Source: an uncultured Pelagibacteraceae bacterium | Lineage (GTDB): Bacteria > Pseudomonadota > Alphaproteobacteria > Pelagibacterales > Pelagibacteraceae | Direction: 5' to 3' | Assembly (NCBI GenBank): GCA_902598735.1 | Contig: CACKCM010000008.1 | Span: 1-48,541 of the forward strand | DNA: 48,541 nucleotides | Shown: one piece after another, positions 30,227-37,863 of the stretch | Layout of the letters: every line of letters begins with the position of its first letter | Position numbering within the stretch: the stretch's first letter is position 1 | Made by a program: the position numbers and the translations under genes | The notes under the pieces: model-generated | Seen by the model: only the letters and a program-made list of their open reading frames with translations | Told to the model about the DNA's origin: nothing | Databases searched by the model: none

Positions 30227-31267
30227 ATGATTAAAGTTGGTGAGCACATTACTATTGATTTTCTAGGTGTAAAAAAAGATTATTCACCTGAATTTTATGA
30301 AAAAATTATTTATAAAATCGCAAAAGCTGCAAAAGTGGAGATATTAAACGTTGCTTCCCACAAATTTGAACCACAAGGCTTTACTTTAATTGCTTTATTG
30401 TCAGAAAGCCATTTTAGTTTTCATACATTCCCCGAAAGAGGTGTTGTAAGCTTTGATTTTTTTACATGCGGAAAAGTAAATCCTAAAGTTGCTCTAAAAA
30501 TTTTAAGAAAAGAGATAGATCATAAAAGAGTAGTGACTAATGCTTTCGATCGAAGTAGCATAGGTCTTTATGATGATATTTATAGCACTCCAGGTCAAAA
30601 GAAATTCTACGTGGTTAAAGATGTTTTAGAAAAATTCACTTCCAAAGTCGGTCAATTTGTTGAAATAATGGATCTAGAAGAATTTGGTCACGCATTGTTT
30701 ATTGATCATGAAATTCAAGTAGCTGAAAAAGATGAAAAAATTTATAGCTCTAATTTTTTTAAATCCAGTTACGATTTGAGTAAAAAAAATAATAACGTTG
30801 CAATTATTGGTGGAGGAGACGGCGGTGTTGCTAGAGCCTGTTTAGAGAATAATTCAAATTATATAGATTGGTTTGAACTAGATCCTGAGATAGTAGATGT
30901 TTGTTTTCGTCACTTACCAAAAGTTTGCTCCAAGGTTAAAAAAAGTAATAAAATTAAAACATTCTGGGGTGATGCATTCAAAAGTATAAAAGAAATAGAA
31001 GACTCAAAATACGACAAAATTTTTGTAGATTTAAATGATGATCAATATTGCATTGATTTAGCAAAAAAAAATATGAAAGGTTTAAAAAGAATTCTAAAAA
31101 AAGGCGGCGTGATAACTGCTCAAGTCGGAAGCCAGGATAAAAAACCTAAACAAGTTGATAACTGGTGCAAGGTTTTAGGAAAAAGCTTTGGAAACGTTAA
31201 ATTATCCGGGGCTTATATTCCTAGTTTTGACTGTAAATGGAATTTTGCTTCATCTATAATGAAGTAA
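30227..31267 (+). CDS. Fused S-adenosylmethionine decarboxylase-spermidine synthase (SpeD-SpeE)
   Basis: A 346-residue two-domain protein. Residues 1 to about 115 are a bacterial AdoMet decarboxylase. LLSESHFSFHTFPERG contains the self-cleavage site before Ser61, which becomes the pyruvoyl group, and the catalytic His66; FFTCG gives Cys81. Residues from about 130 are an aminopropyltransferase, with VAIIGGGDGGVARACL, WFELDPEIV and FVDLNDDQY, where acidic residues keep the catalytic Asp positions. The fusion would channel decarboxylated AdoMet to putrescine, making spermidine and MTA. MTA is the substrate of the upstream mtnP, so supply and recycling are co-expressed. Start ATG with AAGGATAG. 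Confidence 0.9.
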   Translation: MIKVGEHITIDFLGVKKDYSPEFYEKIIYKIAKAAKVEILNVASHKFEPQGFTLIALLSESHFSFHTFPERGVVSFDFFTCGKVNPKVALKILRKEIDHKRVVTNAFDRSSIGLYDDIYSTPGQKKFYVVKDVLEKFTSKVGQFVEIMDLEEFGHALFIDHEIQVAEKDEKIYSSNFFKSSYDLSKKNNNVAIIGGGDGGVARACLENNSNYIDWFELDPEIVDVCFRHLPKVCSKVKKSNKIKTFWGDAFKSIKEIEDSKYDKIFVDLNDDQYCIDLAKKNMKGLKRILKKGGVITAQVGSQDKKPKQVDNWCKVLGKSFGNVKLSGAYIPSFDCKWNFASSIMK

Positions 31268-32064
31268 TGTTTCGTGTTTCTTGTATTCAATTAAGATCAA
31301 ATAATAATATTCATAGTAATTTAGACAAAACATCGAAACTTATAATTAAAGCGGTAAAGCAAAAAACTGATTTCATCATTACTCCAGAAGTTTCGTCACA
31401 TTTCTCTTTAAATAAAAAAGAATTGCTAAAAGTTTGTACGTCAATGCAAAATGATATTTATCTAAATGGAATTAAAAAACTTGCAAAAAAATATAAGAAA
31501 TGGATTTTGATAGGATCTTTAATAATTAAGATTTCAAAAAATAAATTAGTTAATAGATCTGTTTTAATTGATAAGAGTGGGAGAATTAGAACCTACTATG
31601 ATAAAATTCACATGTACGACGTTGTTTTAAGTAAAAATGAGAAATATTTTGAGTCAAAGAGTTTTTATCCAGGAAACAAAATAAAGACTTTCAACTTACC
31701 TTGGGGAAAAATCGGTCTAACTATTTGCTATGACCTTAGATTTCCAATTCTATATAGAAAACTGGCTAAGGCGGGATCATTATTTTTAACTGTTCCATCT
31801 GCTTTCACTGAGACGACAGGCAAGAAACATTGGCATTCTTTATTGAAAGCTAGAGCTATAGAAAATTTTTGCTATGTTTTCGCCCCTGCGCAGGGCGGGA
31901 CACATTATAACGGAAGAAAAACTTTTGGACATTCATTAATAATTTCTCCAGATGGAAAAATATTAAAAGAATTAAAAAAATCAGAGGGCGTGATCACAAC
32001 TGCTGTAAATCCTAAACTATCAAAAAATCTTAGGTTAAGAATACCTAGTTTAAGTGGCGACTAA
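31267..32064 (+). CDS. Nitrilase-superfamily amidohydrolase (carbon-nitrogen hydrolase)
   Basis: A 265-residue carbon-nitrogen hydrolase with the Glu-Lys-Cys triad: Glu41 in ITPEVSS, Lys113 in YDKIHMYD, Cys154 in LTICYDLRFP. KARAIENFCYVFAPAQGG and the FGHSLIISPDG ending are closest in style to Nit1/Nit2-type omega-amidases and deaminated-glutathione amidases. The ATG overlaps the speDE stop as TAATG, so it is coupled to the polyamine gene. N-carbamoylputrescine amidase (putrescine supply) and the omega-amidase of methionine salvage are both attractive in this context, but sequence alone does not separate them. Confidence 0.85.
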   Translation: MFRVSCIQLRSNNNIHSNLDKTSKLIIKAVKQKTDFIITPEVSSHFSLNKKELLKVCTSMQNDIYLNGIKKLAKKYKKWILIGSLIIKISKNKLVNRSVLIDKSGRIRTYYDKIHMYDVVLSKNEKYFESKSFYPGNKIKTFNLPWGKIGLTICYDLRFPILYRKLAKAGSLFLTVPSAFTETTGKKHWHSLLKARAIENFCYVFAPAQGGTHYNGRKTFGHSLIISPDGKILKELKKSEGVITTAVNPKLSKNLRLRIPSLSGD

Positions 32065-32460
32065 CTATTCGTAAGATTTTACCTCTTTTATATTTGATCC
32101 GAGAGCATTGTTGATTGCTAATTTGATTTTTGCTCTCTCATCGTTAAATTTATAAACACTTCTAGCAAGTTCGATAAATTTTTCATCAAATTTATTATTT
32201 TTTTCAGCAGATCTTTTTCCGTCCTCAATATCCCAAAGTTTTAAATTTATTTTTTTAAGATCATTCTTAAAGTTAATTATTTTACTTTCGTCATTAATCG
32301 AGTTTTTTAAAGTTTCATTTAATGAACTAAGTTCTTTGTTCACCTCTACTAATTTTTCTTTATTACTTATTTTTTCTTTTTTAATTTCTAAAATGGTAAT
32401 TTTATCTATTAATTCACCAGCTGAGATTTCTGCCAATATTTTGTCCATTTTCTTGTCCAT
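32065..32460 (-). CDS. DUF6165 family protein
   Basis: A 131-residue largely helical, charged protein. ILAEISAGELIDKITILEIKKEKI near the start and the regularly spaced Leu/Ile/Lys pattern match DUF6165 proteins, which occur next to glycosyltransferases in many proteobacteria. It probably forms a coiled coil (about 20-110). Function is unknown; a scaffold or regulator of glycan assembly would fit the divergent GT9 gene 46 bp away. Met5 is an alternative start. Confidence 0.75.
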   Translation of the reverse strand: MDKKMDKILAEISAGELIDKITILEIKKEKISNKEKLVEVNKELSSLNETLKNSINDESKIINFKNDLKKINLKLWDIEDGKRSAEKNNKFDEKFIELARSVYKFNDERAKIKLAINNALGSNIKEVKSYE

Positions 32461-32506
32461 ATTAATATTTGACTATATTAATTATTAAATATACTTCGAA
32501 ATAATA

Positions 32507-33439
32507 ATGTCAAATATATTAATAATAAAGCATGGTTCTTTAGGCGATTTAATTCAAGCAAATGGAGCTATGAAAGATATAAAAAATTTTCACAAAAATA
32601 GAAAAGTTTTTTTACTTACGGCCCAGCCTTATGCAATTTTTATGTCGGAATGCCCTTATTTAGACGGCGTAATAATAGACAAAAGATTACCAAGGTGGAA
32701 TTTATTTTATTTAAAAAATCTAAAAAATAATCTAGCAAAATATAATTTTACGAAAATCTATGATTTGCAAAATTCAAGTAGAACAAAATTTTATAAAAGA
32801 TTTATTTTAAAAAACGTTGAGTGGTCATCCACTGAAACCTCCTTAGAGCCAGGTCAAAAAAAGAGTGATTTCGACAAAGACCCTGTTCTTGATAGAATGG
32901 AAATTCAATTAAAAAAAAGTGGCATACAAACTGAGTTTGTAAAAAATATAGACTTGAATTGGGCTATATCAGATATCTCCAGGTTAAAAAAACAATATGC
33001 GAATAATGACTACATTTTATTATTTCCTTTTTGTTCAAAAAAACTTCCAAAAAAAAAATGGCCTTTTTTTAAAGATTTAATTTTGCGACTAAAACAAGAT
33101 TATAAGAACAAATATCCGATTCTGTTAGCTCCAGGACCAGACGAAATTGATGAAGCTAATGAGATGAATGCTAAAGTAGTTTTAGATAATAATCAGCCAA
33201 TTAATATTAAAACTTTAGTGTCTTTAATAAGTAACGCTAAATTTATCATTGCAAATGATACAGGACCCGCTCACATAGCTTCACATTTAGATAAAGCAGG
33301 AATTGTACTTTTTGGAAGTCACACGACTGCAAAGAAAGTAAGTATCGAAAATTTTAATTTTAAAGCAATTACTGTTGAAGATCTAAATAATTTAACAATC
33401 GAAACCGTTATAGAAAAAGTAAAATCTAAATTAAATTAA
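32507..33439 (+). CDS. Family 9 glycosyltransferase (heptosyltransferase-like)
   Basis: A 310-residue GT-B enzyme. NILIIKHGSLGDLIQANGAM at the start is the GT9 signature, and FIIANDTGPAHIASHLDKAGIVLFG in the C-terminal domain holds the donor-binding D-T-G-P-x-H motif. Family members add heptose or other sugars to the lipopolysaccharide core from ADP-sugars. Peripheral inner-membrane localisation is expected. It is divergent from DUF6165 and convergent with a GT4 gene (14-bp overlap), so this is a small glycan locus. Confidence 0.88.
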   Translation: MSNILIIKHGSLGDLIQANGAMKDIKNFHKNRKVFLLTAQPYAIFMSECPYLDGVIIDKRLPRWNLFYLKNLKNNLAKYNFTKIYDLQNSSRTKFYKRFILKNVEWSSTETSLEPGQKKSDFDKDPVLDRMEIQLKKSGIQTEFVKNIDLNWAISDISRLKKQYANNDYILLFPFCSKKLPKKKWPFFKDLILRLKQDYKNKYPILLAPGPDEIDEANEMNAKVVLDNNQPINIKTLVSLISNAKFIIANDTGPAHIASHLDKAGIVLFGSHTTAKKVSIENFNFKAITVEDLNNLTIETVIEKVKSKLN

Positions 33440-34511
33440 TATAATTTTTGATAATTTTATTCCAAGCGAATCCTTTGGAAAATTCAAAAGCATTAGCACC
33501 GAGTTCTTTATATTTTTCGTTGGATAAAATTTTTAAAAGTATTTCGTAAATAGCATTTAGGTCGTTACCATTACAAAGATATCCTGTTACACCAGATTTT
33601 ATTGCATCTCCTTCACCGCCATATATTCCTCCAATTGATGGCTTCCCGTAACATGCAGCTTCAATATAAGTAATACCAAATCCCTCAACCGATTTTTTAT
33701 AAACAACTGAAGGCATTACGAATACATCTGATTGTTCAAGTAAACCAACTTTTTCTTGTTCTGTAGAGCTAAAAATTAATTCGACATTTTTTTCTAAACC
33801 TAATTCTTTTCTTAATTTCTCAAGATTTTTTCGTTCATCCCCATCACCAATTGAAACATATTTTAAATTTGGAAATTTTGGTAAAAGATTTTTAATTGAC
33901 ATTAAAATATTTTGATGGCTTTTACGCCCATCTAATCTAGAAATAGTAATTAATTTTGGTGATGCATTGGCATAAATATTTTTAGAAAATTGTTTTGCTG
34001 TTTCACTAACATCAATAGGATAGTTACAACCAGGATTGATGACATAAATGTCTTTTATTCCAAGTTTAAAACCTAATTCTTTAGTAAATTTTGAATTTGC
34101 AATTACAAAATCTGCTTTTCCTAAAGATTTTAAAACTCTTTTATTTAAAGAAGAACCAACAGGATGATTTATTTCCTTAGAGTGAATTAAGCAAAAAGAT
34201 TTTGTGTTCTTTAGGGTTTCTAAATCAATATTTTCAATACTTTTCCAATGATCAAAAAAACATGCACGTATTTGATTTTGTTTAATAAAATCTTTTACTA
34301 AATTAGCTTTTCTATACTTTCTAAATATTTTAAAACCTGAAATTCTTTCTATATTTAATTTAGAATTTTGATCATATTCAATAGCATGCTCATGGTTGTC
34401 CGCAAAAACCTTGACTGGACCATGATTTGTAAGAGCGTTAGATAAACCCTCCATTAGGTTCTGCATTCCACCAAGTTCAGGAGGAAAATTTCTTGTAGAT
34501 ACTAAAAACAT
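33426..34511 (-). CDS. Family 4 glycosyltransferase
   Basis: A 361-residue GT-B retaining glycosyltransferase. The acceptor-domain start FPPELGGMQNLMEGLSNAL carries the GG loop, and the donor domain shows LITISRLDGRKSHQNIL and VYKKSVEGFGITYIEAACYGKPSIGG with the E-x7-E motif (Glu in VEGFG and IEAAC). It transfers a sugar from a nucleotide donor to a lipid-linked or lipopolysaccharide acceptor. The start codon overlaps the thioredoxin-like gene by one base (TAATG). Confidence 0.88.
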   Translation of the reverse strand: MFLVSTRNFPPELGGMQNLMEGLSNALTNHGPVKVFADNHEHAIEYDQNSKLNIERISGFKIFRKYRKANLVKDFIKQNQIRACFFDHWKSIENIDLETLKNTKSFCLIHSKEINHPVGSSLNKRVLKSLGKADFVIANSKFTKELGFKLGIKDIYVINPGCNYPIDVSETAKQFSKNIYANASPKLITISRLDGRKSHQNILMSIKNLLPKFPNLKYVSIGDGDERKNLEKLRKELGLEKNVELIFSSTEQEKVGLLEQSDVFVMPSVVYKKSVEGFGITYIEAACYGKPSIGGIYGGEGDAIKSGVTGYLCNGNDLNAIYEILLKILSNEKYKELGANAFEFSKGFAWNKIIKNYINLI

Positions 34512-35068
34512 TAATTAAACCACTTTATATTACATCCCATACTAGGAATTTGTTCTTTTGGACCAGATTGTGTTTCAGAAATCATTTTCATCGCTATTTT
34601 TAAATCACTATCTCCACCTGAAACAGGTTTTAAATCTTTAAGCTCTCTAAATCTTCCTCGATACTGAAGCTTTAATTCTTTATTGTATCCAAAGAAATCA
34701 GGTGTACAAACTGCACCGTACTTTCTTGCAATTTCTTGCGTTTCATCTATTAAATAATTTATCTCACCAAAATTATTTGTTTTTGCAAATTTAATCATGT
34801 TCTCGTACGAGTCTTCAGGATAATTTTTAGTATCATTAGACATGATTGCTACAGAGTTAATCCCGTACTTTTTTAATGCATTACAATCTATCGCTAAATC
34901 ACGAATGATAGCTTTTACATAAGGACAGTGATTACATATGAACATAATAAGTGTAGCTTTTTCACCTTTTACATCATTAAGAGAAATTAGTTTATTTTCT
35001 ATCGATTTTAGTTTGAAATCCTCAGCTTTTTTTCCAAAATCGCAAACTGGTGTCTTTGTTAAAGCCAT
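34511..35068 (-). CDS. Thioredoxin-family protein (AhpC/TSA-like)
   Basis: A 185-residue thioredoxin-fold protein. FICNHCPYVKA (43-53) holds a CxxC active site (Cys45, Cys48) preceded by Phe-Ile, and GAVCTPDFFGYNKELKLQYRGRF has the cis-proline element. This ICNHCPYV variant marks a group annotated as thioredoxin family or redoxin. There is no signal peptide, so it is cytoplasmic. The likely role is disulfide reduction or peroxide detoxification. It is the first gene of a minus-strand pair with the GT4 gene. Confidence 0.85.
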   Translation of the reverse strand: MALTKTPVCDFGKKAEDFKLKSIENKLISLNDVKGEKATLIMFICNHCPYVKAIIRDLAIDCNALKKYGINSVAIMSNDTKNYPEDSYENMIKFAKTNNFGEINYLIDETQEIARKYGAVCTPDFFGYNKELKLQYRGRFRELKDLKPVSGGDSDLKIAMKMISETQSGPKEQIPSMGCNIKWFN

Positions 35069-35109
35069 AGTATATTATAAGATAATTAATAATACATTAC
35101 AGCAAATTT

Positions 35110-35613
35110 ATGATTTACGATGTTAACGGTCACACTCCTAAAATGGATCCAGACAGCTGGGTAGCATCTAATGCAGTAATTATTGGAAGAGTTGAATTAA
35201 AAAAAAATTCAAATATTTGGTTTAATGCAACTTTAAGAGGTGATTTAGAACCAATTATTATTGGCGAAGGTTCAAATATTCAAGATGGTAGCGTAATACA
35301 CACAGACCCAGGATGTCCAACTATTGTAGGCAAGGGTGTTACAGTAGGACATATGGTAATGCTACATGGATGTGAAATTTCAGATGATTGTATTATAGGA
35401 ATAGGCTCAACTATTTTAAACAAAGCAAAGATTGGAAAAAATTGTATCATCGGAGCTAATTCATTAGTAACAGAAAATAAAGTTATTCCAGATAAATCAC
35501 TTGTCTTAGGAAGCCCTGGTAAAGTGGTTAGACAAGTTACTGATGAAGAGATAGAACACATTAAAGAAAACGCCAGAGACTATGTTGAAAATATTAAAAA
35601 ATATAAGAAATAG
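35110..35613 (+). CDS. Gamma-carbonic anhydrase-like hexapeptide-repeat protein
   Basis: A 167-residue left-handed beta-helix protein of the YrdA/CaiE/CamH group. Hexapeptide repeats run through residues 20-135, and the three zinc histidines fit His64 (VIHTD), His81 and His86 (GHMVMLHGC). The family hydrates CO2 in some members and is untested in most. The cytoplasmic trimer is inferred. The lyase-like gene begins inside its last 32 bp in another frame. Confidence 0.85.
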   Translation: MIYDVNGHTPKMDPDSWVASNAVIIGRVELKKNSNIWFNATLRGDLEPIIIGEGSNIQDGSVIHTDPGCPTIVGKGVTVGHMVMLHGCEISDDCIIGIGSTILNKAKIGKNCIIGANSLVTENKVIPDKSLVLGSPGKVVRQVTDEEIEHIKENARDYVENIKKYKK

Positions 35614-36391
35614 TTTTTTTTTATTTTCCATTTTATTATCAGGCTTTTCAGATTTGGAAGCTAAAAATAGTAAAGATGTCTCTAATACTGAGGTAAAAAG
35701 AAAAACTACCTCTCACAAAAAAAAATATTCTCTAACTTTAGCTAATAGTAAAGATGGTCATCCTGTAAGATCTGGAAAAAAATCTTACAGATTTGAAGTA
35801 AGATTAGGTGATTGCGGTAAAGATAGCGGACATGATGATTGTAAAAAAGATAGACAAAGAACTGAGCTTCAATTCAAAAAACATCAAATGGGTAAAAAAG
35901 ATCATTGGTATTCTGCATCAATTTATTTACCCGAAGACTATCAATCAGTAGCCCCTGTTAGAACTACTTTTGCTCAACTTTATGAAAAAGGCTGGAAACC
36001 TATTCTTATGATTACAGATAGAAGTGGTGAATGGTTAGAAGTAGGAAGAATGTGGAGTGGCGAGTATGTTGAAATGAAAAAGGCAATCAGGATAAATGAT
36101 ATGAGAGGAAAATGGACTGATGTACTAATTAACGCTCGATACTCTAGAGAAGAAAATGGATTCATGAAAGTTTGGATTAATAATAAATTAATATTAAATG
36201 CTGAGAATATAAAAAATATTACGCCATACACTAAAAGAGGTGTAGGACTAGATTTTGGAATTTATCAGACATTTGTAAGCGGATGGAAAAGGAAACATGG
36301 AGATAAACCCTATCCAAATATGGTCGTTTATTTCGATGAAGTTAATTTAGGCTCGACAAAAGAAAAAGTTACCAAAAAATTAGGGAACTAA
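35582..36391 (+). CDS. Secreted polysaccharide lyase-like protein (heparin lyase I family)
   Basis: A 269-residue protein with an N-terminal signal-like hydrophobic segment (about 10-24). The body has the jelly-roll lyase features HPVRSGKKSYRFEVRLGDCG, DCKKDRQRTELQF, an HWYSASIYLP strand and a C-terminal YFDEVNLGS. These match the polysaccharide lyase family PF14099 (PL20/heparinase I-like). It would act in the periplasm or outside on acidic polysaccharide. For a streamlined oligotroph this is unusual. Its start lies 32 bp inside the gamma-carbonic anhydrase gene; no better start exists downstream before the signal segment. Confidence 0.75.
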   Translation: MLKILKNIRNSFFLFSILLSGFSDLEAKNSKDVSNTEVKRKTTSHKKKYSLTLANSKDGHPVRSGKKSYRFEVRLGDCGKDSGHDDCKKDRQRTELQFKKHQMGKKDHWYSASIYLPEDYQSVAPVRTTFAQLYEKGWKPILMITDRSGEWLEVGRMWSGEYVEMKKAIRINDMRGKWTDVLINARYSREENGFMKVWINNKLILNAENIKNITPYTKRGVGLDFGIYQTFVSGWKRKHGDKPYPNMVVYFDEVNLGSTKEKVTKKLGN

Positions 36392-36988
36392 CCAAGTAAA
36401 TTTTTTCGATCCATTTAGGTCGATTATCGCTCTTCGATGACCTTTGGCTGCTAAATAAAGCCATTCAATACTTTTAATTTTACATTTAATGACGCAAAAG
36501 TTTTTATAACCGGCTTCGCTTTCTTCTTTAGTAAAGTCAAAATTATCAAACTTATTATCTAAACCTGAAGTTGGTTTTTCAGACTCAGTTCCAGGTCCAT
36601 TAGTAACTAAGTAACATTTTCTACTGATATGGCCTGTCTTTTCCCAAGACTCTTTTGTAATATCATTATTATAATTTACTTCACATTCAGCTTTAACTCT
36701 AAGCTGTATTTTTTCTTCCTTGCCATAAAATAAAATTGAACATTTAGGATTTTTTTTTATTTTCTCAATTTTTGAAGATCTAATATCGCTATGGTACTGA
36801 ATAAATTTATTTTGTTGATCTGCCTTTCTAAGAACAACCACCCTACCGTCAAGATCTTTATCATTTCCACAAATAAATACTGGAGTTCTAAATTCGGAAG
36901 ATCTATCTTTGACAGCTTTTGATAATAAATCCCAAATTTTTTTTTCAATCTCTTTTGAATCTTCGTAGTAACTGACTGTTTCTGACAC
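36380..36988 (-). CDS. Pyridoxamine 5'-phosphate oxidase family flavoprotein
   Basis: A 202-residue split-barrel FMN-binding protein. RTPVFICGNDKDLDGRVVVLRKAD, IQYHSDIRSSKIEKIKKNPKCSILFYGKEEKIQLRVKAECEV and the C-terminal IEWLYLAAKGHRRAI follow the PNPOx-like order. The classical PdxH C-terminal substrate signature is not obvious, so pyridoxal phosphate synthesis should not be assumed; a general FMN-dependent reductase is possible. It lies 3 bp downstream of the beta-hydroxyacid dehydrogenase gene and probably shares its transcript. It overlaps the lyase-like gene end by 12 bp. Confidence 0.75.
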   Translation of the reverse strand: MSETVSYYEDSKEIEKKIWDLLSKAVKDRSSEFRTPVFICGNDKDLDGRVVVLRKADQQNKFIQYHSDIRSSKIEKIKKNPKCSILFYGKEEKIQLRVKAECEVNYNNDITKESWEKTGHISRKCYLVTNGPGTESEKPTSGLDNKFDNFDFTKEESEAGYKNFCVIKCKIKSIEWLYLAAKGHRRAIIDLNGSKKFTWLVP

Positions 36989-36991
36989 GAT

Positions 36992-37861
36992 TTATTTTCT
37001 AAATCTTTTAATTAAACTTGAAGTATCCCATCTTTGACCACCCATTTTTTGTACTTCAGCATAATATTCATCAATAATTTTTGTGATAGGTAAAGGTGAA
37101 TTATTTTTTTTCGCTTCATCCATCGCTATTTTTAAATCTTTTCTCATCCAATCAACTGCAAAACCATAATCAAATTTATCTTCAATCATTGTTTTATGTC
37201 TATTTTCCATTTGCCAAGATTGTGCTGCACCTTTTGAAATTACTTCAATCACATCATACATATTTAATCCTGCACTCATTCCAAAATTTATTGCTTCAGA
37301 TAATCCTTGTACTAAACCTGCAATACAAATTTGGTTAACCATCTTAGTTAACTGACCACTTCCTGATGGACCAAGAAGTTTAATTTTTTTACTGTAGCAA
37401 TCGATCACTGGTTCAGCCTTTTTATAAGGAGTTTCATCTCCTCCAACCATCACTGTTAAAATTCCACCTTCAGCGCCTGCTTGCCCACCTGAAATAGGTG
37501 CATCCAAGAAATCAAATCCTTTTGATTTCGCTTCTTTGTAAAGTTCTCTGGCGATATTTGCAGATGCAGTGGTATTATCTACGTAGATCGCACCTTTTTT
37601 TGCAGTTTTAAACAGACCTTTATCACCTAAAGTCACCTCTCTTAAATCATTATCGTTTCCGACACATGTAAAAATAAAATCACAGTCTTTTGCAGCATCC
37701 ATTGGAGTATCTGCTGTTTTACCTTTGTATTCTTTGACCCATTTATCTGCTTTAGCTTTAGTTCGATTATAAACAGTTACATCATGACCAGCTTTTGATA
37801 TATAACCTGCCATAGGGTATCCCATAACACCCAAACCTATGAAAGCAACTTTACAAGTCAT
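36992..37861 (-). CDS. Beta-hydroxyacid dehydrogenase (3-hydroxyisobutyrate/tartronate semialdehyde reductase family)
   Basis: A 289-residue NAD(P)-dependent dehydrogenase. VAFIGLGVMGYPMAGYIS is the Rossmann start, FLDAPISGGQAGAEGG (119-132) the substrate-binding motif, and GQLTKMVNQ holds the catalytic Lys173. The family includes 3-hydroxyisobutyrate dehydrogenase, tartronate semialdehyde reductase and glyoxylate reductases; the exact substrate is not resolved here. It is divergent from an MFS transporter with 2 bp between the start codons, so the promoters lie inside the coding regions or are shared. Confidence 0.88.
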   Translation of the reverse strand: MTCKVAFIGLGVMGYPMAGYISKAGHDVTVYNRTKAKADKWVKEYKGKTADTPMDAAKDCDFIFTCVGNDNDLREVTLGDKGLFKTAKKGAIYVDNTTASANIARELYKEAKSKGFDFLDAPISGGQAGAEGGILTVMVGGDETPYKKAEPVIDCYSKKIKLLGPSGSGQLTKMVNQICIAGLVQGLSEAINFGMSAGLNMYDVIEVISKGAAQSWQMENRHKTMIEDKFDYGFAVDWMRKDLKIAMDEAKKNNSPLPITKIIDEYYAEVQKMGGQRWDTSSLIKRFRK

Positions 37862-37863
37862 AA

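Noticed and set aside
36380-36988. Calling the PNPOx-like gene pdxH
   Set aside because: The split-barrel fold is clear, but the C-terminal PdxH substrate signature is not, so a vitamin B6 role is not supported.
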